A stretch of DNA of 64,000 nucleotides from Salvelinus alpinus (taxonomy: Eukaryota > Chordata > Actinopteri > Salmoniformes > Salmonidae). The notes beneath the pieces are model-generated. The model did no database searches, was not told the DNA's origin, and worked only from the letters and a program-made list of their open reading frames with translations. The stretch's first letter is position 1. Each line of letters begins with the position of its first letter. Made by a program: the position numbers and the translations under genes. Positions 1 through 12,100 of the stretch are shown here, one piece after another. The stretch lies in assembly GCF_045679555.1 (NCBI RefSeq), contig NC_092093.1, forward strand, positions 61,644,365-61,708,364. The letters run 5' to 3'.

Positions 1-1131
1 ATACCTGGGACAGCCCAAGCCTGACCCAAGAGCATATGCGGTATGCCTTCTTTATTCAGCCTTCACTTGGACTCCATATGTATGACCTCTGTGTATTTCT
101 ATTGGGTTGTTAAATAATATCTTTGGCATTCATCCACAGATGGCCAATCTAGCACACAGGGCATCTCAGTTCCTGGACAAGAAGTTTCTGATTGTTCATC
201 CAACAGCAGATGGTACGAGAACCTTGAAATCAAACATTTCTAGCCCAATAAAATAATTTGTGTTTTTAACAATAAGATGATATGTGTTGGTTTCCTTTTC
301 TCTCACCAGAAAAAGTGCATTTCCAGCACACAGCGAAATTCATCGCCCAGCTGATCAATGAAAACGCCAACTACACTCTGCAGGTGGGGGCTACTTCCCA
401 GAATTACACACATATAAATTAGATGTATAGAATGGCTACCATCAATAAGGTGCACCAATTTAACTGGAACTCACAAGACATTGTGTCATGGGAAGCAGAG
501 ACATTGCTCATATGCTAAATCAAAATTCTTCACAGTAATTAGTCCTGTTCTATGGAGGTATCTTTTGGGCTGGAGCTGTTGTACAGAGAAACCACTGAGG
601 AGTTCTGTAATCCCACACCAGCAGAGGGATTACACCACACAATGCCCCCCCCCCCCCATTTCACTTAATGAGATTATATTCCCCTCCCTCTTATGATGCT
701 TGCTTTCACAGGGTCATCTAATCCCATTAAGATATGGAGCATTTAGAAGTCAGTGTTTAGTTTATCGCTGCCCCATAGGTCCCCTTATATGCCCTGCTGT
801 GTGTTGACTGACTAAGCCTCATCAGTAATTCAGCCACTGGGAGTTGTCTGATACATTAAATTAAGGGGCTTGATTGATGATGTTAATAATAATATGTTTA
901 TATGGCCTATATGAACCTAGATGTGCATCCAGAGAAATGTGATTGGATGTGTGGTGACCAGTGTGCTGTGTTCCCCCTCAGATCTACCCAGACGAGGGCC
1001 ACTTCATCCACAGCGAGGCCACGCGGCAGCACCTCAGCCAGTCACTGGTCAACTTCTTCGAGGAGTGTTTCCGGCTACCGGACAACGTGTTCGAGGAGAT
1101 ACTGGAGGAGGAGATCGAGGAAGAGGGTTAG
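1..1131 (+). CDS. dpp6: Dipeptidyl aminopeptidase-like protein 6, C-terminal exons
   Basis: Four exons are visible: up to 40, 140-212, 310-383 and 982-1131 (stop TAG at 1129-1131), each joined by GT/AG sites in consistent phase. The spliced tail reads FLIVHPTADEKVHFQHTAKF, then TLQIYPDEGHFIHSEATRQH, and ends in an acidic stretch (EEILEEEIEEEG). This is the end of the alpha/beta-hydrolase domain of the DPP4 family. The wording PTADEKVHFQHTA and EECFR resembles DPP6 more than DPP10. Family knowledge: DPP6 is a single-pass type II membrane glycoprotein without peptidase activity that modulates Kv4 potassium channels in neurons. The Asp (PTAD) and His (DEGH) equivalent to the DPP4 triad lie in this part; the Ser, changed in DPP6, lies upstream of the window. 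The gene starts outside the window. The choice between dpp6a and dpp6b, or an ohnolog, cannot be made here. Confidence 0.9.
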
Positions 1132-3662
1132 CCTGGGCAAAACCAATCCCCCCAAACCAGAGCTCCAGTCCGCGCCCAAGCACAATGCCAGCCCCCATAC
1201 CTGGTTTCCACAATCCACATGATATGCAACCTCCTCTTGGTTTAAACCTTCTTTGGCCCTTTTTTTGTTTTTTGTTTTCACCTTATGTGATTCCCCTGCG
1301 TTTCAGCATGATCATCCCTGAGACTGCCACGTTGCAGATCAACCCTGAGATTGCCACGTTGCAGATCAACCCTGAGACTGCCGCGTTGCAGATCATCCGA
1401 GACTGCCGCGTTGCAGAACATCCCTGAGACTGCCGCGTTGCAGAACATCCCTGAGACTGCCACATTGCAGATCATCCCTGAGACTACCGCGTTGCAGAAC
1501 ATCCCTGAGACTGCCGCGTTGCAGATCATCCCTGAGACTGCCGCGTTGCAGAACATCCCTGAGACTGCCGCGTTGCAGAACATCCCTGAGACTACCGCGT
1601 TGCAGATCATCCCTGAGACTACCGCGTTGCAGAACATCCCTGAGACTGCCGCGTTGCAGAACATCCCTGAGACTGCCGCGTTGCAGATCATCCCTGAGAC
1701 TGCCGCGTTGCAGAACATCCCTGAGACTACCACGTTGCAGATCAACCCTGAGACTGTTGTGTTGCAGATCATTCCTGAGACTGCCGCGTTGCAGATGCTT
1801 GCTTATCTCCTCATCCCATTTTTGTCCTCCTACTCCTCCTCTTCACCTTTTGAGTCACCACGACTCCACCAGAGACCATCTGCAGCCATTTTGTTGACAT
1901 CGACACAATGAATACAACTTTATGATGGAGGGTGATGAGGGATCATTAGCTGACGTCATATCTGGAACATCTTGAAAAGCGGTCGTGTCAGGAATAGGCG
2001 TGCTCCTCGGATTCCAAATGACTGGTGAGAGGGAGGGAACATCAAACTCCACACACAAACTTTACCAGTCAGTGAGGAGAGGAAAGACTTATAGCACAAA
2101 CTTTGGGGTCAAAGTTACAGGTGTCACATGGGATTTTATTGGTCAAACTGGTTCCAGCCCAGTGTCTGTGGGTCGAGGGTAGGGTGTCTGCTCCTATTTT
2201 TAAAATCGTGAAAATACATTTTCATGTTGAACTGTGTTTGTGTATGTTGTTCCTCTGTAAAGTAGCACATGAAAAACATTCCCTTCTTTGGGTATTGATA
2301 CTTCGTTTTTTTCAGTGTTCAAGTTTGTCCTGATCTTGGAATCTTCTTGTAGCCGCAAGTATGTATTTAAATGGTGTAGACTACATGTCATGAAAAGAAG
2401 AGAAGGATGTGAACAGTGAGAAGGATGTGAACAGAATCACCGGTTTGTTTTGTTACAAAATGTTCTCCTCATTCTTTGCTTATTGTATAATACTCCCTCC
2501 AGTCCTTTGGAAATTGAAGCATATATATTATATTTTAGTCACTGTGCCTTACTTTGGGAGTGAGCAGTTCTTTTTATGGACTCCTTTTGTGAAAACGAAA
2601 TACAACATGGCTCATTGTAAATAAATGTTCTGCTGATCATGGCACTAACTACTGTTGGTTAAACCTTCACTCTGATCTGTGAACACTGTAATGTTGTCAT
2701 AGAGTAGGTATGGCATTATATAAACAGTCAAGTAAGAAATGGTCTTCTTCAGTTCCAAATATAACCAATTGCCAAAATAGATGTAAACAGTAGCTGCATG
2801 TATCTGCACATTATTTTACAGATGTTCAAATGGTAATGAAATGGTTTGTCAAGCTAACGACCACATAAAATTATGTTTTAGTAAATGGCTATTGAAGTGC
2901 CATTACAACCACCCTCAGTATTAAGTCAATTGGTGGGTTTGAGGTGCCACTGTAGAATTTGTGTTGTTTTATGGCAAAAAGTAATACATTTGTCTATAAG
3001 GTAATTAATAGCTTAGAATCATTATCTCAATCTTTACAGGATGAAATACAAAAGATTTTTATTAATTTTTTAGGTTGGACTGCTATCTAAAAACGTGAAT
3101 TGTTGAGGCACAAGCCTGCATTCTGTTACTTTGTCAATGCATGTTATCAAGTTATTTGCAACTCAATGCGATCTGTGACAGCTCTGTTTCAAAATAGTAT
3201 TTTTTTACATCTTGAATGTTCCGTACTGGGTTGAATTACATTTACAGTAGTATCATGATTGAGATCCCAGTCTCTTCAGCTTGATGTGTAAATGTTACTC
3301 AAATATAATTTGTGTCTCTTAATACCTGAGTGTTATTTGTGCACAAATGCATTTTGAAAGTTACATTTGAATATACATTTTCCCCCCTCCTGTTTCAGTC
3401 CTTGGGTTGAGTTTAAAGTGGACTTTGCAATGGTGAAATTTCTGACACCGCGATTGAACGTGAAGATGGACTTTTGTCAAGTAATCCAAAATAGTACAAG
3501 AGACAACATGTATGTATGTGGCATGGGGGTAAATGTTAGAATAAAACGTATTTTATCATTGTATTCTGTAGTTTATCTATTTTGGTTGTTATTGCAAAAT
3601 GGTGAATGTTCTCTCTGTTTCATATTAATTTAACCACTTTATTGTAAAAAAAAAAAAAAAAA
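1132..3662 (+). other. dpp6: Probable dpp6 3' UTR
   Basis: AT-rich, non-coding sequence continues after the dpp6 stop. It contains the 27-bp minisatellite described separately. A canonical AATAAA hexamer lies at 2620-2625 and is a plausible polyadenylation signal. A run of about 20 A residues near 3645-3663 could be genomic poly(A) or a retroposed tail. The true 3' end is not determinable here. Short ORFs in this stretch have no recognisable content. Confidence 0.5.
1312..1796. repeat. 27-bp minisatellite in dpp6 3' UTR, about 18 copies
   Basis: A 27-bp unit (CTGAGACTGCCGCGTTGCAG followed by ATCATCC or AACATCC) repeats head to tail about 18 times. Variation is limited to a few positions: ATC/AAC, GCC/ACC and CGCG/CACG. 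Because 27 is a multiple of three and the unit lacks stops in several frames, open frames run through the array on both strands (for example 1278-1772 minus). These are by-products of the repeat, not genes. The even, low divergence suggests recent expansion or homogenisation. Confidence 0.95.
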
Positions 3663-3663
3663 A

Positions 3664-4118
3664 ATGCATCCTCAAGCGTTTACTCAAATCAACCAAATGT
3701 CTTGTTGTATAATAAAACAATAAGATGAGAAATCAAGCTGCCAAAACAAAGCTTGTGGGTTCTATTACTGAACAAGTCACAAATACTGAATATGTTGGCC
3801 GGTTTCCTGTACACAGATTAAGGCTAGTCCTGGATTAAAAATCTCCATTGAAAGTGTATTTAGTTCATGTGGGTCCTCATTACTTTGCCAGTCTGGATAG
3901 ATTGTGAAATGCTTTTAGGTTTGTTCAAAAACATAGACGTAGTCCATAGTCATTCAAACAACTTAATTGTCATCAGTTACTTTAATCTTTGTAAAACCAT
4001 TACCAAAACATACAAATCAAACTTTTAATTTACAGAAATGTACAGCAATAAGTGTTGCTTACATTGATTGAAAGAAATTTGTTGAATGACACTCACTCCA
4101 TTCAAAAACAATACTTCA
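3664..4118. other. Intergenic, nothing recognised
   Basis: AT-rich sequence between the dpp6 3' region and the ggh stop codon. The part near 4119 is expected to hold the ggh 3' UTR on the minus strand. No ORF, RNA gene or repeat was recognised. Confidence 0.5.
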
Positions 4119-7100
4119 TCAAAAGTAATATGTTTGTTCAAAGGCAGAAGTGTTTCCAGTGTACACAGGATTGTAGTTGTATATCAGTGCTCTCTTCTCT
4201 ACCTCTTCATCCTCAAATTTGTGAAAATTCTTTCTAGCTGTTAATGAAAAAAATGATTGGCATAGATTAGTGATTAAAACATTAACATGTGGAGTTTGAT
4301 CTTGAACGCACCCTTCATGGCTCAGCCAAGGGGGGTGCATTCAATAACTCTCCCCATTACAATAACATCACGCTACATATTGAGATTAATACAAAATCTC
4401 ACTGAATCTATTGCCACACAGTACTGTAATAGCTACCTTCATTGACCATGAAATCAGCCATAAAGAAAGTGGTCTTAACAGCCGATGGCGAGTGTGGAAT
4501 GTACGGCCTTGTCCATTCAAATGCATTCTTTTCAGGGTGCCACTGGGTTCCATAGATGGGGAAACCGTATGCTACAGAAGAAACATTGAACCTATCAATG
4601 TCATCTTATGCAAGTACATGTTCCAGTTTAAGTTACTGTATATACTCTAGTGTTTGCTAAGTTAAAACAATGAATGTGCTTTACCTTCCATAGTTGACAC
4701 AAACTCTGTTTTCCCATCACTGTTTGTAGTCAAGACTTTGTAGAACTTCCTAAGGTCTGCATTGCTGTTATAACTCTGGAATGCAATGTTGAATGACTAG
4801 TTCCCAATTAATGCTACAGAGGATACAGAAAAGCCTATGACTTGTGACATTTGGTGATTGTTCAGACATTGCACATGGTCATACCTCCAGAGTGAGACTC
4901 AATTCATGAGAGTTTTCAGTGATTGGCTCAGAGGCCAAGGCATCCAGGACCTCTGCTGGAAAGCCCTTGAACAGCTTACTCTCTCTGGATCCTGAAAGTG
5001 TAATAATTTCACATTACTCCAAGTTACAGATTTTGGTGTGACTGTGAGTGCGTTCGTTCAGCATTTAGATAAATGTACATGTTCCATTTGTGATCAATTG
5101 GAAAATGCGATTCTGGTACAATCTGATGAGTTATGTTTTTCTCATATCTGTATGTGAACAGGTACAGGTACAACATACCGTTAGTGAAAACCAGTGGCAA
5201 CTTCACACCACTGGTGTTGGTTTTGGATAGAAGCTGCTTTCCGCTGGTCAGGTATGTCAATTCCTCAAATCCAAGACAGGTACCCCATACAGGGAAATAG
5301 TCCCCCCTCGAGTTGGCCTAAAAAGTCCATATTTTTATATATCACCTCTGGTAAGGTACGATGAAGCATAGACTATGTGAAAGTATCAAAAGGAACATGT
5401 CATACCTCTATGGCAAGCTCGTAAAAGATTCTAGCAGCGTCCGCATACCCAGATGAGACGATGCTAGCATCACCACCAGGATAGAGTATTCTAGAGGCGG
5501 GTGGGGGGTATATAGATCATTTTACAGAAGACAAAAACAACATGACAGTGGGTCTTGTACAGCAAATAGCATAGTTGACACCTACCCATTAATGGAGTTA
5601 AACAGTGTTTTGTACTCTTCCAGTGTCTGATTTATCCTGTAGAAATCACAGGAACGAGGTATATATAACGTACATGGAAAATGAATATTAGGCCTATCTA
5701 AGAGAATATTCAATCCACTTTTTATAGATATGGTAATTCATAACCACATTTGAAAGGCTGTTAAGTCCTCAACTACATTACCAATCTAATACATACAACT
5801 TACATCACAGGGACGACTCTAGCTCCAGCAGACTCCAGGAACTTGACATACGATGCAGCTATATAAGAGGCCTTCTGTGGTTGAGGTGAGTCTACCTCCT
5901 GAGCCAACACACCTAGGAAATCACAGATACATTTTAGAAAGTGAATTACAGCGAGTTTAAAGTTAACGTATTTTCAGTAAAGCCACAATCCGTAAGATAT
6001 CCAATTATTTCAAGTAATTAAATACCCCTTGATTTTGAAGAATAGCCTGTGCTGTAGCCCTACTCTGAATGGGATACATTTATAATAGAGAATAGTATAA
6101 TTCTAAGGACTGACTATAGCTTCACCGTGGTTTGTTTTGGTTGTCAAAGAGGAATTTGAAACGGGCTACAATGCAAATGTTCAATTCACACATAATCAAG
6201 TATTGTTTAAAAGGAAGTGTTAATATGTGTTAGCTAGATCTGTATTGGTATAGGGTAGATTTTATAATAAATATACACTGAACAAAAACATAAATGCAAC
6301 GTGTAAAGTGTTGGTCTCATGTTTCATGAGCTGAAATAAAAAAATCCCAGAAGTGTTCCATACGCACCAATCGCTTATTTCTCTCAGTTTGTTCACAAAT
6401 GTGCCTGTTAGTGAGCATTTATCCTTTGCCAAGATAATCCATCAACCTGACATGTGGCATATCAAGAAGCTGATTAAACAACATGATCATTACACAGGTG
6501 TACCTTGTGCTGGGGACAATAAAAGGCCACTTCAAAATGTGCAGTTTTGTCACACAACACAATGCCACAGATGTCTTGAGTTTTGAGGGAGCGTGCAATT
6601 GGCATGCTGATTGCAGGAATGTCCACCAGAGCTGTTGCTAGAGAATTTAATGTAATCTCTCTACCATAAGCTGCCTCCAACTTCGTTTTAGAGAACTTGG
6701 CAGTACGTCCAACCGGCCTCACAACCGCAGACCACGTGTAAGCACGGTAGCCCAGGACCTCCACATGCAGTTTCTTCACCTGCGGGATCGTCTGAGGGGG
6801 GGTGTTGAGGAGTATTTCTTTCTGTTAAAAAGCCCTTTTGTGGGGAAAAAATTAATTCTGATTGGTTGTGCCTGGCTCCCTAACTGTGTGGGACTGGCTG
6901 CCAAGTGGGTGGACCTATACCCTCCAAGTCCCATCCATCATGTGATATTCATAGATTACAGCCTAATGAATGTATTGACATTGACTGATTTCCTTATATG
7001 AACTGTAACACAGTAAACTCTTTGAAACTGTCGCATTTATATTTTTGTTCAGTATACATGATGTAACACTGTAGTTTCATGTAATATTTCCATCAGTCAT

Positions 7101-7212
7101 GTGATGCAGCAAATTTACCGATTATCGGCTTGTCGTTCCTCTTCTTCAGCACTGTGCACGAGGAGGACAAAATTGAAAAGGCGAAACAAAACAGTAGGGC
7201 GAAATTGCTCAT
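4119..7212 (-). CDS. ggh: Gamma-glutamyl hydrolase
   Basis: Nine exons on the minus strand: 7119-7212, 5804-5912, 5586-5636, 5406-5490, 5179-5317, 4885-4991, 4685-4775, 4437-4571, 4119-4237. They sum to 930 nt (309 aa; human is about 318) with every phase closing. The start [19 protein letters not shown] is a signal peptide, as expected for this lysosomal/secreted enzyme. It removes gamma-linked glutamates from folyl- and antifolate-polyglutamates. It is a class I glutamine amidotransferase-like peptidase: the nucleophile Cys127 lies in WGTCLGFEE and the catalytic His237 in QWHPEKN. NGILYPGG near residues 84-90 and [11 protein letters not shown] also match the family. Exon count agrees with mammalian GGH. 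Intron 1 carries a DNA transposon. The gene appears intact; the neighbouring nme8 is on the same strand with its 3' end about 1.9 kb upstream of the ggh start. Confidence 0.96.
6274..7055. mobile_element. Non-autonomous DNA transposon in ggh intron 1
   Basis: About 780 bp bounded by inverted ends: the left begins TACACTGAACAAAAACATAA and the right ends ATATTTTTGTTCAGTATA, near-perfect complements flanked by TA. This suggests a Tc1/mariner-type or similar TA-targeting element. The interior is a widespread fish repeat that I recognise from memory. The minus-strand ORF 6474-6779 has no intact transposase motif, so the copy is probably non-autonomous. It sits wholly within ggh intron 1 (5913-7118) and should not affect the exons. 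Confidence 0.75.
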
Positions 7213-7424
7213 TCTCTAAACGTGTTTCCGCAATGCCTGGATCAAATATTTATTCTTAAAAATGGGTTTATCTCCGTCTAAAGAGGTCTCGATGTTGACA
7301 GTGCAAACAATGATAAAGGTTGCGGTTGAAGAGTCGGTTGCAGAGTTAAATTTTTTGTTTAACGTTTCCACTAAATAGCACAGGCACAAAGTCAAAATTG
7401 GCATATCGTAAAAATGTATGAAAA

Positions 7425-7600
7425 CAAAAATTCTTTATGGTCTTAATTTGGGGTTAGGCATAAGGTTAGCAGTGTGTTGAGGTTAGGTTTAAAATCACAT
7501 AGAAATTGTAGAATTAGGCTTGGTTTGTAACCTGTTTTTACTAAATACGTGAATGGCACATCCGGTTTTTAGCCTTCAAAATAAAAGTACAAATTGTAGA
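7425..7600. repeat. Interspersed repeat with GGTTAGG-rich core
   Basis: Contains 'tcttaatttggggttaggca' and 'aggttaggtttaaaatcaca', a core also found near 27380-27455 and, in the opposite orientation, at 34085-34160. It lies just upstream of the ggh start codon, so part of the ggh 5' flank or promoter is repeat-derived. The family is not named with confidence. Confidence 0.55.
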
Positions 7601-8068
7601 GGAAAGGTTTTTTGTTTTTCTATAATATCTTTGATAAAAGTCCTGAACCTTGACCCCATTGAAATGTAAATAAAATTTTAAAATAACCATATATTTTAAG
7701 TAATAGCAAGTGATATTGTTCTAAATAGCTAAAACAATTGGGTTAATAACACATTCCGATATGACCACCAAAACTACTTTACAATGACTTTATGTTGGAC
7801 TGTATGTATCAGATACAGTATTTCTAATATGAAGGCCTGCTATGCCATGGGATAGCTGCAAGTTTAACTTAAAATGGTGGCAGGTACACTGTTTCATGTC
7901 CTCCTTTTCTGTACATTGTAACTGCAAGTACAATGTACAATGCAGACCGGCATCCAACATGTTATGAGGAACATAAAGGAAATGAAACTTTTTTTGCATG
8001 CATACATCCACAATGCTGAGAGGGATTAGATTAATTCATCCATTCTTCATCCATTAATATTCACTGAC
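7601..8068. other. Intergenic, nothing recognised
   Basis: AT-rich sequence with no supported gene. The short minus ORF at 7790-8011 shows no known motif. Confidence 0.4.
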
Positions 8069-8727
8069 TGTACAAAACATTAGGAACACCTTCCTAATAT
8101 TGAGTTGCACCCCCCTTTTGCCCTCAGAACAGCCTCAATTCGTCGGGACATGGACTCTACAAGATGTTCCACAGGGATGCTGTCCATGTTGACTCCGATG
8201 TTTCAAAACACAGGCCTTAAATTAAGTAGTTCTAAAATTCCAGACGCAAAAAATTAATGGTGAAAAATATTTGGACCATTACCAGGTTTTACCGCTAGGT
8301 TTTATGGGTATGATGACGTGTCCACTGTGCCGGAGTATTCGTCGGGCATAGGGATGCTTGCCCATGTTAACTCCAATTATTTCCCTCAGTTGTCAATTTT
8401 GCTGAATGCCCCTGGGTAGTGGACCATTCTTGATACACACTGGAAACTGTTGTGTGAAATACCCAGCAGCGTTGCAGTTCTTGACACTCAAACCGGTGCA
8501 CCTGGCACCTACTACCATACCCCGTTCAAAGGCACTTCAATCTTTTGTCTTGCCCCTTCACCCTTTGAATGGCACACATAAACAAGCCATGTCTCAATTG
8601 TCTCAAGGCTTAAAAATCCTTATTTAACCTGTCTCCTTCCCTTCATCTACACTGACTGAAGTGGATTTAACAAGTGACATCAATAAGGGGTCATAGCTTT
8701 CACCTGGATTCCCCATGTTTTGTACAC
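8069..8727. mobile_element. Non-autonomous DNA transposon
   Basis: Left end TGTACAAAACATTAGGAACA and right end CATGTTTTGTACA form terminal inverted repeats. The interior matches a common salmonid element (for example 'cattcttgatacacactggaaactg' and 'ccataccccgttcaaaggca' in short pieces). Around 8200-8380 there is extra sequence followed by a second version of the phrase around 'catgttaactccaat', implying an internal duplication or insertion. No transposase coding capacity is seen. Confidence 0.75.
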
Positions 8728-8905
8728 AGCATATATATATATAAATATATATATATACTGTATGAAAATATCAGAAGGGTTTGTCGGACAAGTATTTGGC
8801 GCCCTCAGGTGTCCATTTCCTAGAGGTGCGTAGAGCAGGATACATAAAGCTCATGATGGATATATATATATCCATCATGATTATCCATATATATATATAT
8901 ATCCA
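8728..8905. repeat. TA-rich microsatellites and a short palindrome
   Basis: TA-dinucleotide tracts at about 8730-8757 and 8881-8902. Between them 'tcatgatggatatatata' at 8848-8866 is followed by 'tatatccatcatga' at 8867-8880, making a short perfect hairpin. No gene is present. Confidence 0.8.
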
Positions 8906-9153
8906 TATACAGATTAAAAGCCTACCACGACACAAAATCTGTAGTACATGAAAACACATAAAAATGTCCATGGGGGAAAACATGACTGCTCATCTGTAGT
9001 AAATTCAATTTGTATTTTATTATTGGAAACATCTCAAACAATAGTGTACCTATACAGTAGGTTCCCTCCAACTCCCCATTCAATACAATCTTCAAGTCTA
9101 CTCACATGTAGGCATTATTAAACCTATGTGTGGGCTTATCGGTTTTCCAGTGT

Positions 9154-12100
9154 TTATGACGGTATATCCCCAAAAATGAACTTAATATTGTCCATGGCGT
9201 GCTGGACATTGGACGAGCCGTGCACGGCGTTCTCCAAGATGCTTTTGGCAAACTGTGCACGTAGAGAGTCGGGTTTGACTTGAATGGCCTGTTCAGGATC
9301 GGCAGGCCCCATCATCTCTCTCCATTCTGCGATAGCGTTTTCTTTGCTCAGGATCATCATGATAGATGGACCTCTACAAAAGATAAATCAAATCGGCAGT
9401 TAAAGCTGATGCAATGTCAAGACCAGGGTTGGGGTCAATTCAATTCAAATCTGATACATTTAGGCAGTTGAAAAGAAAATTGAAAAGAAATTGCACTATT
9501 CAATTGTTGAATAAGTATTTGAATAAATCTCCTGAAATGGAATAGAATAAATCCAAACAAGAGTCAAGACTTAAGTTTCATTCTAGCAAACTATAAACTC
9601 AAATGTTTGCAGGTCTTGAATGTTAAAGAACATGGCAACTCACTGTGACATGTAGTCAACCAGGTTATTAAAGAAGTCCTTCCCTTTGTGATCTTTGTAG
9701 AACTCCTCTGCCATCTCTCGTGTCAGTTTGGTTTCTTTCACTTGTGAAATACTAAACCCAGCCTCTTTAATTTGATTCATAATGGTATCTGAAATAAAGA
9801 TCAACAACCACAATTTTCATTGACATTCAATGTCATGACAGAAACAATACTTGTCTCTTTAAAACAACAATTTGCAAGTTTATTTGTTGTAAGAGTACTT
9901 TAAATACATTCACACTGAAACAACCTACAACAACCATCTATCCATAATGAGGCAAACATATTAACATTGCCTGGATAAATAACCATGAAGTTAGGACAGA
10001 GACCCAGGTACTGTACCTTTGTGTTCTTGTGTTGAGTCAGGTTTGATCACGGCCAGTGTGTGCTCTGTGGGGAAAAAGCGGTTGAGATCTCTCTGAGCCT
10101 CCTCGGGAGTAGAGCTGCCATGAATCTGGTTGATGGTCACATTGTCGATTGCAAACTGGGCTCGCAGACTAGGAATAAAGCACAATTACAGTGGCGAGAT
10201 GAGACAGTTAATTGAACATACATAAATAATATGAAATGAACTAGGACTATCCAAATGAAGTGTTCCCCAGTTGCTACCTTTCAGGGAATCTTTCTTTGGC
10301 CTCATCCAAGACTTTTGGACCCAGTAAACCTCTCCAGTGTTGGATTGCATCATCTCGAGTCAAAGCCAAAGCCAACACGGGGCCACTACGATACAACAAG
10401 GGAAACAAAACCCTTCTGTCAGAAAGTTCAAGCTGTCGATTCCCCACAATCAGTAGCCAATCGTTTATCTTACATTTGGTCACTGTAAACTGTGCATATT
10501 TGATCATCTATCAATCTTATTTTGTCGTTTAGCACGCCACATCCCAACTAAGCAAATTATTGTGGGAGTTTGTCACCTGGTCATATGGTTAATTAGACAT
10601 GGGAAAAAGTCAGTGCCCTCATGCTCCTTGTAGAACTCTTTGGCCTGGTCCTCAGTGAGGGTTACCTCCCTCTGCATTGCTATCTGGAAGCCAGAGTCAT
10701 GGATCGTCTTCAAGATCTCATCTTGTCATGTTGAAAAGCAAACCAGAATCTCAGTCAGTAGGTACAGAAGTGAACAGGTGGAACAACAAGATACACATTG
10801 GCATGACTAGTATTACTAAACAATAATAATAAGACATGCATATTTATGGTTTTGACTTTAGAACATGTTCACTGAAAAATGCAACTCTAAGAAGATTTGA
10901 ACCACTCTGAACCACTCATAAAAGGAGCTAGGACTTAGTTCTGGCATAAAATGTAAAACATAAAAGTAGAAGATACCTTTTTTCTCCCTGAGAAGACTTG
11001 GACGAATAAGAGCAAGAGTCTTTTCAATCCTTGCATTGGATCCAGCATGCGTCTCTAAAGAAAAATCAACGGTGGGGAAGAAGTATGCCAGTTGCCTGCT
11101 AGCCACCTCAGTACTGCTTTCTGACATGCCCAGATCCACCTCCTGTACAACCTTTGACCTAAGAGAGATCACCCAAAACACACATACTTTGTATTCATTT
11201 TGCTTGAAAAAAAAAAAAAGTAAGATTTTACAAAAACAATATTCAGGTTTAAGAGAAAGGAACAAGGAAATGTTAGCTGATTTCTGGTACGTTTGATCAA
11301 ACCTCTCAAATCTGCAATCGGTTGCATGATGTGGTAAGATTGTGCATCAGGCATGTGTGTTTAATCTACTCAGCAAACTGCACTGAGAACCCAAACCTTT
11401 TCTTTGGTTGGATGAGCTCAGCGTGTTCAGGATCTATGATGGCTGTCAATGAATGAGACTCTCCTTCACCCACCTCGTCTCCCTTAGACAGAATCAAGGC
11501 GTGGACAGGCCCACTAGACATTGCCTTCACAAACGCTGGCTAGAAAATAAAAAATCACTCTAGTCAGATTGTGAAAATTGTCATGTGTGTATTTTATTTT
11601 TTAATAACTTGTGTTTTTTTTCTTGTTGTTAAACGAAAACTCCTGCTCTAAGGTATCTGGATGCAATTGGGTGATACTGATACAATTGTGTTACTGAACC
11701 CTCCTTGTCACAAGTGCAGCATAGTAAGAAGTAATGTTCTTTGTCTTGCTTTCACCCACCTCTTTGGCTTTCTCCTTATAAAAAGCATGAATCTGCTCTT
11801 CATCCAACACCCTCTCCTCCTCCGCAACAATTGAAAAACCAGCATCTAAAGCCTATGCACAATACATTTGTGAGTTAAATGCAGCCATTATATTCAAGTA
11901 AAATGCAATAACATGAACAAGGATAGACTATAAGAATTTAATGTGAAGCACTTAGAAGTAAACGCCTTACTTTTTGTATGATTCCTTCCACTTGACCTCC
12001 TACTACAGCATCTGGCTTTATGATGACCACATGGTATGTACCATGATCTAATGGCACACACAAGACTTCCTCAAATCCCCTCCATTCAAACTTACCCAAA

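Noticed and set aside
1278-1911. 164-186 aa repetitive proteins on both strands
   Set aside because: They are read-through of a 27-bp minisatellite whose period is a multiple of three, lying in the dpp6 3' UTR; there is no domain and no independent start context.
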